From NCBI GenBank assembly GCA_018268755.1, contig JAFDVW010000012.1, positions 1-64,000 of the forward strand: a stretch of DNA of 64,000 nt, in the 5' to 3' direction. The notes beneath the pieces are model-generated. The model was not told the DNA's origin and searched no databases. It saw nothing but the letters and a program-made list of their open reading frames with translations. Positions 35,228 through 42,746 of this stretch are shown in pieces. The DNA is from Acidobacteriota bacterium. Its GTDB lineage: Bacteria > Acidobacteriota > Terriglobia > Terriglobales > Acidobacteriaceae. The position numbers and the translations under genes were made by a program. How positions within the stretch are numbered: the first letter of the stretch is position 1; every line of letters begins with the position of its first letter.

Positions 35228-35312
35228 TCGTTTGCTTATAGCCGTTGGCCGTTCGCCATTCCGTAAAGTCGACGGCGAATGTGATTTGCCAACGACCAAG
35301 GGCTAAGGGCGG
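35225..35312. repeat. Inverted pair of 7-bp repeat arrays between cobO and accD
   Basis: Plus-strand units from the cobO stop: TAGTCGT, TTGCTTA, TAGCCGT, TGGCCGT, TCGCCAT, TCCGTAA (35225-35266). After an 11-base gap come units in the opposite orientation (35278-35312), read on the minus strand as CCGCCCT, TAGCCCT, TGGTCGT, TGGCAAA and TCACATT. The two halves could pair into an imperfect hairpin ahead of accD. Confidence 0.6.
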
Positions 35313-35324
35313 ACGGCGGTTTTT

Positions 35325-36167
35325 ATGGCTTGGTTTAAACGCGAATCCGGCGAGCTGGATACTTCGGGCGAGAAAAAGGTCCGCACCGAAGGCTTGTGGG
35401 TGAAGTGTGAGCATTGCCGGCAGATCATCTGGAAGAAAGATCTGGAAGATAATTTCCAGGTCTGCCCCAAGTGCGACAAGCACTTCCGCATTGATGCGCG
35501 GGCGCGTCTGGCCCAGCTTCTGGACGATAATCAATACGAAATTTTCGATTCCAACCTGGTGTCCACCGACCCCCTGAAGTTTGTCGACCTGAAAGCATAT
35601 TCCTCCCGGCTGAAGACGGCGCAGACCGACACGGGACTGAAAGACGCGATCATCAATGCCCGCGGCAAGCTGAACGGCCGCCCGGTGATCGTGAGCGCGA
35701 TGGAGTATTCCTTCATCGGCGGCAGCATGGGCGCCGTGGTGGGCGAGGCGATTACCCGCGCCATTGAGCAGGGCATTGAGAGCAAGGCGCCGGTGATTAT
35801 CATTTCGGCTTCCGGCGGCGCGCGCATGATGGAAGGTGTCATCAGCCTGATGCAGCTGGCGAAAATCTCGGCCGCGCTAGCGCGGCTCGACGAGGCCAAA
35901 GTCCCATACATTTCCGTACTGACAGACCCTACGACGGGTGGGGTCACGGCGTCTTTCGCCATGCTGGGTGACCTGAACATTGCGGAGCCGGGAGCGTTGA
36001 TCGGGTTTGCCGGCCCGCGCGTGATCGAGCAGACCATCCGGCAGAAACTGCCGCAGGGCTTCCAGCGCAGCGAGTTTTTGCTGGAGCACGGCATGCTGGA
36101 TGCCGTCGTGCATCGTAAGCAGCTGAAGTCCTATATCGCCCGCGCCCTCAATTTCATGGCTGCATAG
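35325..36167 (+). CDS. accD: Acetyl-CoA carboxylase carboxyltransferase subunit beta
   Basis: Transfers the carboxyl group from biotin to acetyl-CoA, the committed step in fatty-acid synthesis. The 280-residue protein has the N-terminal zinc finger (VKCEHCRQI ... VCPKCDKHF, four Cys, about residues 26-52) found in bacterial AccD, and the crotonase-fold core with SAMEYSFIGGSMGAVVGEAI near 125 and IISASGGARMMEG near 158. ATG at 35325 gives MAWFKRESG. AccA is not in the window. FolC follows after 139 bases, a pairing seen in several bacteria. Confidence 0.97.
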   Translation: MAWFKRESGELDTSGEKKVRTEGLWVKCEHCRQIIWKKDLEDNFQVCPKCDKHFRIDARARLAQLLDDNQYEIFDSNLVSTDPLKFVDLKAYSSRLKTAQTDTGLKDAIINARGKLNGRPVIVSAMEYSFIGGSMGAVVGEAITRAIEQGIESKAPVIIISASGGARMMEGVISLMQLAKISAALARLDEAKVPYISVLTDPTTGGVTASFAMLGDLNIAEPGALIGFAGPRVIEQTIRQKLPQGFQRSEFLLEHGMLDAVVHRKQLKSYIARALNFMAA

Positions 36168-36306
36168 CGGATTTCCTCTGGACCGGCCCGGCACCCCATC
36201 CAAACTCCATCTTTTGGCATTGGCTGCACCAGCCGGGCGTTTTCCGGGCGCAAACTGATAATCTGAAATGAAGAGAAATAGCTCAGCCCAGAGGCTGAAC
36301 GATTCC

Positions 36307-37662
36307 ATGTCCTACCAGACCGCAATCGCCCGCATGTACGCCCTCGGCCATGAATTGGCCCATACGCCTTCGCACAAATTTGACCTGGCGCATATGCGGG
36401 TTCTGCTGGCGGCCCTGGACCATCCCGAGCGGAAGTTTCCCAGCGTCCTGATTGCGGGCACGAACGGAAAAGGATCGACGGCCTCGACCCTGGCCTCGAT
36501 CGCCTGGGCCTCGGGGATCCGCGCCGGTCTTTATACTTCGCCGCACCTGGTGCGCATCAATGAACGCATTCGCCTGCAGGGGGAAGAGATTTCCGACCAT
36601 GATTTCGCCCAGGTGCATGCAAGGGTGGAGGAGACCGCCGAGCGCCTGGTGAGCGCGGGCGAGCTCCCCTGGCATCCCAGCTTTTTCGAGATGCTGACCG
36701 CCATGGCGTTTGCATACTTCTCGCACCAGAAGGTGGAGCTGGCGGTGCTGGAAGTGGGCATGGGCGGGCGTCTGGACGCGACCAACGTGGTGGAGCCGCG
36801 GCTGAGCGTGATTACCGATATTTCCCTCGACCACCAGAAGTTTCTGGGGGAGACGGTGCGGGAGATTGCCGGCGAAAAGGCGGGAATCATTCGCCGGGGA
36901 GGCGTGGTGGTGACGCTTCCGCAGCAGCCTGAAGCCAATGATGTGATTGGCAATACCATCCTCGACCTGGGCGCGCGCGGAGTGAGCGCGGTGCCGTACG
37001 TTCCCCCGGTCTCTCCGGCCAGCGAGCCGTATTTCGTGCGGGGCGCTATGCCAGTGTTCCGCTACCCGCTGCTCGTGATGGGAAAAGAGATTCTGGTGGA
37101 AACGCCCCTGGTCGGCCGCCATCAGCTCAGAAACACCGCACTGGCCATTGCCGCGGCGGAAGAATTGAGCAAGCAGGGTTATCAAATCACGCCGGAGTCG
37201 ATAGAGCGCGGCATCCGGAAAACCCGCTGGCCGGGACGGTTCCAGGTCATAGCCGCCCGGGAAGGCGCGCCGGAATATGTGTTGGACGTGGCGCACAACC
37301 CGGCCGGCGCATGGGCGCTGCGCGCGATGTTGTCTTCCGCATATGAGGACCGCCGCCTGGTGATGGTGTTTGGCGCGATGCGGGACAAGTCGATTGCGGA
37401 GATCGCCGAAGTGCTGTTTCCCCTGGCGGAGCGGGTGATTCTCACCCCGGCGGACAATCCGCGTTCCGCAGGCCCGCAGGAGATCCGGCAGGCGGCAGCG
37501 CGCACTTTTACCGAGATGGAAGATGCAGCGAATGTGCCGGCGGCGCTGGTCCGCGCCAAGCAAGCAGCGGAAGAAATTGCCGGGAAAGATGGCGTCGTTG
37601 TGGTCACCGGCTCCATCTATATTGTAGGCGAAGCCATGCAAGCGCTGGGGGCACGGGGATAA
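36307..37662 (+). CDS. folC: Bifunctional folylpolyglutamate/dihydrofolate synthase
   Basis: Adds glutamate to folates with ATP. The Mur-ligase fold is clear: P-loop LIAGTNGKGSTAST near residue 48, the second motif in LEVGMGGRLDATN near 148, ISLDHQKFLGETV near 170 and the C-terminal Rossmann domain with YVLDVAHNPAGA near 328. The product is 451 residues. ATG at 36307 is taken because it begins the usual helix and has AGAGG upstream; 36268 is an alternative but lacks an SD. PlsC follows after 141 bases. Confidence 0.95.
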   Translation: MSYQTAIARMYALGHELAHTPSHKFDLAHMRVLLAALDHPERKFPSVLIAGTNGKGSTASTLASIAWASGIRAGLYTSPHLVRINERIRLQGEEISDHDFAQVHARVEETAERLVSAGELPWHPSFFEMLTAMAFAYFSHQKVELAVLEVGMGGRLDATNVVEPRLSVITDISLDHQKFLGETVREIAGEKAGIIRRGGVVVTLPQQPEANDVIGNTILDLGARGVSAVPYVPPVSPASEPYFVRGAMPVFRYPLLVMGKEILVETPLVGRHQLRNTALAIAAAEELSKQGYQITPESIERGIRKTRWPGRFQVIAAREGAPEYVLDVAHNPAGAWALRAMLSSAYEDRRLVMVFGAMRDKSIAEIAEVLFPLAERVILTPADNPRSAGPQEIRQAAARTFTEMEDAANVPAALVRAKQAAEEIAGKDGVVVVTGSIYIVGEAMQALGARG

Positions 37663-37707
37663 GCTGCGGGCCCGGAAAGCCTGCCGAAGTCGTGAGTTGT
37701 GTATGGC

Positions 37708-37774
37708 GGGACGGGCGAGGCGCCCGTCCCCACACGAGGCGCCCGTCCCCACAGAAGGCGGGCGTCCCCACGCG
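37708..37774. repeat. Hairpin plus three 19-bp tandem units
   Basis: A perfect 10-bp inverted repeat GGGACGGGCG-AGG-CGCCCGTCCC (37708-37730) runs into three direct units of period 19 starting at 37718, 37737 and 37756, each containing GGCG(C/G)(C/G)CGTCCCCAC-like sequence. A related hairpin sits at 44239-44260. They lie just upstream of the plsC-like gene and contain no coding frame of note. Confidence 0.65.
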
Positions 37775-37803
37775 AGCCGAGCAAATATAAGGCGAAGGAA
37801 GCG

Positions 37804-38637
37804 ATGTACCAAGTGAAGACATCTTCGGAGCAGCCGGTGGAGAGCAGGCGTTCTTCCGCGACCACGGTGATCGCTTCTTCCAAGTCCAGCTCCAGCCCAC
37901 GTAAGTACGGGCTTCTCAGCCGGCTGCGGTCTTACTTCTACTTCAACGTTCTGATCTGGGGTTACACCCTCTTTTTTGGCCTGACGTCGATTCCAGCCTC
38001 GCTTTTCGGCGACAAAGAGCGCATCCTGCATAAATTTGCCGTCGCTTGGTCGAAGCTGATCATGAAGACGATCCAGTCGCCGGTGACGATTACCGGGCTC
38101 GATCGACTCGATACTTCCCGGGGCCATGTCTATGCGGTAAACCACGCATCCGCGCTCGATATTCCCATGCTGTATGCCTTTCTGCCTTTTCAGTTCCGCA
38201 TTCTGTTCAAGAGCGAGCTGCTGGGCTATCCGATCATTGGCTGGCACCTGCGGCGGTCGGGACAGATTTGCATTAATCAGCAGCAGCCTTCGCGCTCGGC
38301 GGGAAACATTCGTACCGCGCTCAAGGGATTGAAGGCGGGGATGCCCTTGGTGATTTTTCCTGAGGGCGGGCGCTCAGTCGATGGCCGCATTCAGCCGCTG
38401 TTGCCCGGAGCATTTTTTCTGGCTATCAAGTCGCAAGTAGATATTGTGCCCATCGCTCTGGTGGGCATGTATGAGCTGCTGCCGATGAACACTTACCACA
38501 TCAAGCCGCGGCCGCTGGAAATGCGCGTGGGCCAGCCGATTCCGACCGCCGGATTGGGATTGCATGATATGGAAGAGCTCACCCGCAGAGTGCAACAGGA
38601 GATGGAGCGGCTGTACGACCCGCCCGCCGGAACCTAG
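37804..38637 (+). CDS. PlsC-type 1-acyl-sn-glycerol-3-phosphate acyltransferase
   Basis: Acylates lysophosphatidic acid in phospholipid synthesis. The protein has 277 residues: an N-terminal Ser-rich stretch, a hydrophobic segment (FNVLIWGYTLFFGLTSIPASL, about 42-62), the HX4D motif in VNHASALDIP near 113, and the FPEGGRS phosphate-binding motif near 190. ATG at 37804 with GAAGGAAG upstream is chosen; the longer frame starts inside the tandem repeat region and reads as repeat sequence. It may share a transcript with folC. Membrane-associated, facing the cytoplasm. Confidence 0.9.
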   Translation: MYQVKTSSEQPVESRRSSATTVIASSKSSSSPRKYGLLSRLRSYFYFNVLIWGYTLFFGLTSIPASLFGDKERILHKFAVAWSKLIMKTIQSPVTITGLDRLDTSRGHVYAVNHASALDIPMLYAFLPFQFRILFKSELLGYPIIGWHLRRSGQICINQQQPSRSAGNIRTALKGLKAGMPLVIFPEGGRSVDGRIQPLLPGAFFLAIKSQVDIVPIALVGMYELLPMNTYHIKPRPLEMRVGQPIPTAGLGLHDMEELTRRVQQEMERLYDPPAGT

Positions 38638-38817
38638 CTGAGCTTTCTTCGTCCGCTCCAGGCAAGAGCTCGCGGCGGAGCAGGGAGAGAGAAAGTCCTC
38701 TTCTTCCACACAGATCCATGCATTTTCATCAGATATTCATCTGCCGTTAACTTTTCCCGCGACCAGCCCTCTTTACGATGACCACTCGCTGTGTGAAAAA
38801 CAGGAGGAAATCGCTTC

Positions 38818-40206
38818 GTGAAGAAGGCTCTTATTCTGCTTGCTCTGATTGCCGTGGCTGCGGCCGCCCCGCTGGCCCAGGCGCAAATCACCCTGCTGGC
38901 CACCGGTTCACTGACGGAGTCGCGGGCCGGGTCCTATGCCGACCTCTCCGGTCTTAACTATCCTTTGGAAAACGGCGCCCCGGCCAACCTGCTGGGCGGC
39001 CTCGGGTCCGGACTGGCCTGGGCTTCGGGCAATACGTTCTTGGCCCTGCCCGATCGCGGGCCCAATGCGATTGAATACGACACGCTGATCGACAATACTG
39101 CCAGCTACATTCCCCGCTTTCACACCATCACCCTGGACCTGAAGGCGAATAAAGGAACGGGCCTGCCTTTCACGCTGACCCCGAAATTGAAGGACACCAC
39201 CTTGCTGTATAGCCTGACTCCGCTGGTCTACGGCAGCGGCGAAAATCTGGGCGTGGGCTCGGGAGTGCCGGTGGAGAACACCCGCTTCAAGTCCTATTTC
39301 TCGGGCCGTTCCGACAACTTTGACCCCAGCAAGAACTCGGGCTACGCGGGCGACGCCCGGCTGGACCCAGAGGGCATCCGCGTCTCGAATGACGGGCTCA
39401 GCGTGTTCATCTCCGATGAATACGGCCCGTACGTTTACCAGTTTCTGCGCGCCACCGGCACCCGCTTGCGCGCTTTCAAGCTGCCGGAGCACCTGTTTGT
39501 AAGCAACCTGCAACCCATCGGCAATGATGAAATCTCCGGCAACACTTCGGGCCGCACCGCCAATAAGGGCATGGAAGGTCTGGCCATTACGCCCGACGGC
39601 AAGACCCTGGTCGGGATTATGCAGACGGCCTTGATCCAGGACGCCTTGCTGGGCGGCGACGCTAAAAACCTGCTGCGCCTGGTCGTGATCGACATTGCCA
39701 GCGGCAAAGTGCGGGAACACGGGTATCTGCTGACCACCGGCTCCGGGGTGAGCGAAATCGTGGCCCTGAACAATCATGAATTCCTGGTCGATGAACGCGA
39801 CGGCAAGGGGCTGGGCGACGGCAGCAAAGCCAAGGTGAAGCAGATCTTCAAGATCGACCTGGCTGGGGCCGTCGACATCACCAACATGGATGGCACGGAA
39901 GCCGCCACGCACGCGGTTTCCAAGACGCTGTTTCTCGACCTGGTGGCTGCGTTCGGAGCGAACGGCATTACTCCTGACCAAGTGCCGGCCAAGATCGAAG
40001 GCATCGCACTGGGCGACGATGTGAAAGTAGGAAACACGAAGTACCACACCTTGTGGGTGGCCAATGACAACGACTTCCTGCAGGACTACTCCGGGGCGGG
40101 CACCAATCCGAACAAATTCTTTGTCTTCGGATTTACGGACGCCGACCTGGCGGGATCGAAGTATGTGCCACAGAACTTCTGGTCCATTCTGGGCTGCCTG
40201 CGGTAA
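38818..40206 (+). CDS. Secreted phytase-like (esterase-like) beta-propeller protein
   Basis: A 462-residue exported protein with a signal peptide (MKKALILLALIAVAAAAPLA, cleavage near QAQ). The mature part matches the phytase-like/esterase-like domain family: LPDRGPNAIEY near 75, DPEGIRVSNDGLSVFISDEYGPYVYQF near 182-208, GMEGLAITPDGKTLVG near 256, KIEGIALGDD near 390 and LWVANDNDF near 408. Homologues are often called esterase-like activity of phytase family proteins; whether this one cleaves phytate or another ester is open. GTG at 38818 follows CAGGAGGAAAT, a strong SD. The gene ends at a strong terminator. Confidence 0.85.
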   Translation: MKKALILLALIAVAAAAPLAQAQITLLATGSLTESRAGSYADLSGLNYPLENGAPANLLGGLGSGLAWASGNTFLALPDRGPNAIEYDTLIDNTASYIPRFHTITLDLKANKGTGLPFTLTPKLKDTTLLYSLTPLVYGSGENLGVGSGVPVENTRFKSYFSGRSDNFDPSKNSGYAGDARLDPEGIRVSNDGLSVFISDEYGPYVYQFLRATGTRLRAFKLPEHLFVSNLQPIGNDEISGNTSGRTANKGMEGLAITPDGKTLVGIMQTALIQDALLGGDAKNLLRLVVIDIASGKVREHGYLLTTGSGVSEIVALNNHEFLVDERDGKGLGDGSKAKVKQIFKIDLAGAVDITNMDGTEAATHAVSKTLFLDLVAAFGANGITPDQVPAKIEGIALGDDVKVGNTKYHTLWVANDNDFLQDYSGAGTNPNKFFVFGFTDADLAGSKYVPQNFWSILGCLR

Positions 40207-40219
40207 TTGCAAAGAAGAA

Positions 40220-40253
40220 CAGAGCGCGGAGTGGCTCCGCGCTCTGTCTTTTT
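40220..40253. terminator. Intrinsic terminator between convergent genes
   Basis: CAGAGCGCGGAG-TGG-CTCCGCGCTCTG (40220-40246) followed by TCTTTTT. It lies 14 bases after the phytase-like gene stop and 18 before the stop of the MutS-like gene on the other strand. Confidence 0.9.
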
Positions 40254-40270
40254 ATTCCCCTCTGATTCCT

Positions 40271-42049
40271 TCAAACATCCAGCCCAATCGCGCGCATTAA
40301 CTCCAGACCATTGCTTTTGGTGACCAGGCCATCGCGCAGGCGATAGTCGAACTTCATGCGGCCGTCCTCGATTGCATCCTGGAAGTGGACATTTTTGAGG
40401 TGCCGGTCGAGGGGTGCGCCGACTTCGGTCAGGGCCAGGTCATGTGTGCTGACCAGTCCGATGGCCCCACGTTGCACCAGGGCGCGAAGCACGCCCTCCG
40501 CGCCCATGCGGCGGTCCTTGGAGTTCGTGCCCTGCAGCAGCTCATCGAGCAAAAACAGCAGGGGAAGTGTATTTGCCGAGAGGTCAAAGATCTGGCGCAG
40601 CCGCGTGATCTCGGCATAGAAGCGCGAGCTGCCTTCCTGCAGGGAATCGTTGACGCGAATGCTGGCGCCGATCTGCAGCGGCGTAAGGCGCAAACGCGCG
40701 GCCCGCACCGGCGCGCCGGTCATGGCAAGGACCGTGTTTAATCCGATGGCCCGCAGCAGAGTGCTCTTGCCCGACATGTTGGAGCCGCTTACCAACAGGA
40801 CGCGGATTTCGCCGCCGATCTGCACGCTGTTCCGGGTACAGGAAGCGAATGGCAAAAGCGGATGTCCCAGATCTTCAGCGGCGAAGGAAGCCTCGCCGGC
40901 GGTGAATTCTGGAAATGGATCCGCTGGATGCTCAAAGCTGTAGGCCGCCAGGGAGAGCAGGGCCTCGATTTCTCCTACGGCGCGCAACCAGGAGAGCAGA
41001 GCCTGTCCGTGGCGATGCCGCCAGTGTTCGGCGGCAAAGGCCAGCTGCACGGAATACATGAGCGGGACATCGAGCAACTGGAAGACGGGATTGTGCTGCG
41101 CCGCGATGAGCTCCACGATGGTGCGCAAGCGGGAGATGGCGCGGGACGCAGCCACCTGGCTCGAGGCAAGCTCGCGTTGCAGGGCCAACAGGCGCGGCGC
41201 ATGGAATTTCTGCGCTTCGATTCGGGCCAGCACGGTGGAGAGCAAATCCAGGTCGCGCAAGGCGTGCTCAGCCCCGTGCTGCGATTCTGCCAGCCCGGCG
41301 CGCAAGCGGTATTTCAGGATGGCTTCGGCGATCAGGGCTACGACCAGCAAGGCAATCGAACCCCACAAGCTCCAGACCAGGAGGCCGAAGGCGGCCAGCA
41401 GGGCGAAGCCCAGGGCCAGCCAGCGGACCCAGAGGGGGCCGAGGCGGCTCGCGGCGTCCACCCATTGGCGCAGCGATTCGGGATGTACGCCGACCCGGGC
41501 TTCTTCTCCCAACACGGCCAGGTCTTCGCGGAAATCAAGTTGGTCGCGGAGTTCAGCGGCGCAAGCCTGGCGTTCCTGAATTTGCGCTACCGGCGAAGGG
41601 GAAAGCAGCCAGTGGGCCAGGGTTTCCTCGCCCATGCCGGTGCGCGCCGCGGAAAGTAGCTGGAAGAGCCCTCCCTTCCCGAAAAGATCAAGGTCGGCGG
41701 CATAAATGTGATGGGGATCGAGGAAGCGCTCGCCGGTCGCGCCGATGTCGCGCCAGCGGTCCTCGACACGCGCCAGGCTATTTTCATAGAAGGTCACGGC
41801 GCGACGGGCCAATTCCTGGGCGCGCAGAATGTGGGCGTGGTAGGCGGCAAGGGCCGCAAAGGCCAAGATGGGGGCGAGTATCCACCAGGGAGAAAAGGCA
41901 TGGCGGTAGACGGACGCCCAGATCACTACTCCTGCAAGAAAGGCCAGAAGCAGACGCAGGTTCCCCAGGTAAACATGGATCTTTTCGTAGCCCGCAACCC
42001 GGCGCTGGCGGAGGGAGCGGCGCAAGGCGTATTCTTCGGCGGCAATCAC
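40271..42049 (-). CDS. Membrane-spanning MutS-family ATPase
   Basis: A 592-residue MutS-related protein lacking the mismatch-recognition (N-terminal) domains. The ATPase core is at the end: VSGSNMSGKSTLLRAIGL (P-loop, near 422), LLFLLDELLQGTNSKDRR (Walker B and signature, near 505) and LVSTHDLALTE near 540; the lever/clamp region fills 240-400. Unusually, it has hydrophobic segments at about residues 30-50, 55-75 and 205-240 (LGFALLAAFGLLVWSLWGSIALLVVALIAE), so it is probably anchored in the cytoplasmic membrane. Such a protein is unlikely to be the housekeeping mismatch-repair MutS. GTG at 42049 is the start; no better ATG was found. Confidence 0.85.
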   Translation of the reverse strand: MIAAEEYALRRSLRQRRVAGYEKIHVYLGNLRLLLAFLAGVVIWASVYRHAFSPWWILAPILAFAALAAYHAHILRAQELARRAVTFYENSLARVEDRWRDIGATGERFLDPHHIYAADLDLFGKGGLFQLLSAARTGMGEETLAHWLLSPSPVAQIQERQACAAELRDQLDFREDLAVLGEEARVGVHPESLRQWVDAASRLGPLWVRWLALGFALLAAFGLLVWSLWGSIALLVVALIAEAILKYRLRAGLAESQHGAEHALRDLDLLSTVLARIEAQKFHAPRLLALQRELASSQVAASRAISRLRTIVELIAAQHNPVFQLLDVPLMYSVQLAFAAEHWRHRHGQALLSWLRAVGEIEALLSLAAYSFEHPADPFPEFTAGEASFAAEDLGHPLLPFASCTRNSVQIGGEIRVLLVSGSNMSGKSTLLRAIGLNTVLAMTGAPVRAARLRLTPLQIGASIRVNDSLQEGSSRFYAEITRLRQIFDLSANTLPLLFLLDELLQGTNSKDRRMGAEGVLRALVQRGAIGLVSTHDLALTEVGAPLDRHLKNVHFQDAIEDGRMKFDYRLRDGLVTKSNGLELMRAIGLDV

Positions 42050-42140
42050 AACAGTATGAATGTAGCAGGTGAGCGAACTGCCTGTAGAGCAGGGTAGGAG
42101 GGCTAAGGGACGCCGGTAATTCTGGCCCTACATGTTTTTC

Positions 42141-42170
42141 CCCGTAACTTTTTCCCCTCCCCGCCGTTAT
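42141..42170 (+). promoter_or_regulatory. ECF-type promoter of sigma module 1
   Basis: CCCGTAACTTTTT (42141-42153) then CGTTAT (42165-42170). The AAC-bearing -35 is typical of ECF sigma promoters. The same block occurs upstream of sigma module 2 (46893-46924) at almost the same distance to the start (60 versus 59 bases from the G of GTAAC), which suggests both are autoregulated or share one regulator. Confidence 0.6.
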
Positions 42171-42203
42171 GCTTACTGACGGCAATTTCCGCGGAGAGAC
42201 CGT

Positions 42204-42746
42204 TTGAAGGCGTTAGGGCAGGAAGCACAGGAAGAGGAGCGGCTCCTGGTAGAAGCGGCGCAGCGCGACCGGCGCCGGTTCGCGGAGCTCTACGCGCGGC
42301 ACTTCCATCGTGTCTATGCCTATGTGAGCAGGAGGGTGGAGGACCGCGAAGAAGCCGAGGACATTACCGCCGACGTGTTTCATCAGGCCCTGGCCAAGTT
42401 ACCGCAGTTTGAGTGGCGCGGCGCGCCATTTTCGGCATGGCTGTTCCGCATTGCGGGAAATGCCATTACCGACCGCTGGAAAGAAGCGGCGCGCAAACCC
42501 AGAGGCCCGCTTCCGGAAGATGTGGAAGATAGCAATGCCAGAGACGCCGAGCAGTGCGCGCTCCTGTTTCAGCTGGTGGAGAATTTGCCGGCCGACCAGC
42601 GCCGCGTGGTCTATTTGAGGTTTACGGAGCAAAAGAGCATCCGCGAGATCGCGCAGGATATGAAACGGACCGAAGGCGCGGTCAAACAGCTGCAATTTCG
42701 CGCCCTCGAAAAACTAAGAGCGCAGATGGAGGGTGGCGATGTCTAA
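42204..42746 (+). CDS. ECF sigma factor, module 1
   Basis: An ECF-class RNA polymerase sigma factor of 180 residues with region 2 (RRFAELYARHFHRVYAYVSRR ... EAEDITADVFHQAL, about 25-75) and region 4 (LPADQRRVVYLRFTEQKSIREI ... EGAVKQLQFRALEKL, about 125-175), with the usual variable linker. It starts with TTG at 42204; no SD is obvious, but the conserved promoter-like block is 60 bases upstream. Closest relative in the window is the sigma factor at 46955-47503 (for example region 2 ETDITADVFHQALA and EWRGAPF versus EWQGRPF). The end overlaps the start of the VOC-domain gene by eight bases, giving translational coupling, the usual position of an anti-sigma gene. Confidence 0.93.
   Translation: MKALGQEAQEEERLLVEAAQRDRRRFAELYARHFHRVYAYVSRRVEDREEAEDITADVFHQALAKLPQFEWRGAPFSAWLFRIAGNAITDRWKEAARKPRGPLPEDVEDSNARDAEQCALLFQLVENLPADQRRVVYLRFTEQKSIREIAQDMKRTEGAVKQLQFRALEKLRAQMEGGDV

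Noticed and set aside
32950..35312. CRISPR-like reading of the short repeats after nadD and cobO
   Set aside because: Units are only 7 bp without spacers; no cas genes are present.
36283..38247. A 654-codon open frame on the minus strand opposite folC and the plsC-like gene
   Set aside because: It lies antisense to two well-supported genes, and its composition (His/Arg-rich, no domain) is typical of a shadow frame in GC-rich DNA.
38745..38760. GTTAACTTTTCCC upstream of the phytase-like gene, resembling the ECF sigma -35 block
   Set aside because: The distance to the start codon and the -10 part do not match the two sigma promoters, so regulon membership is not supported.
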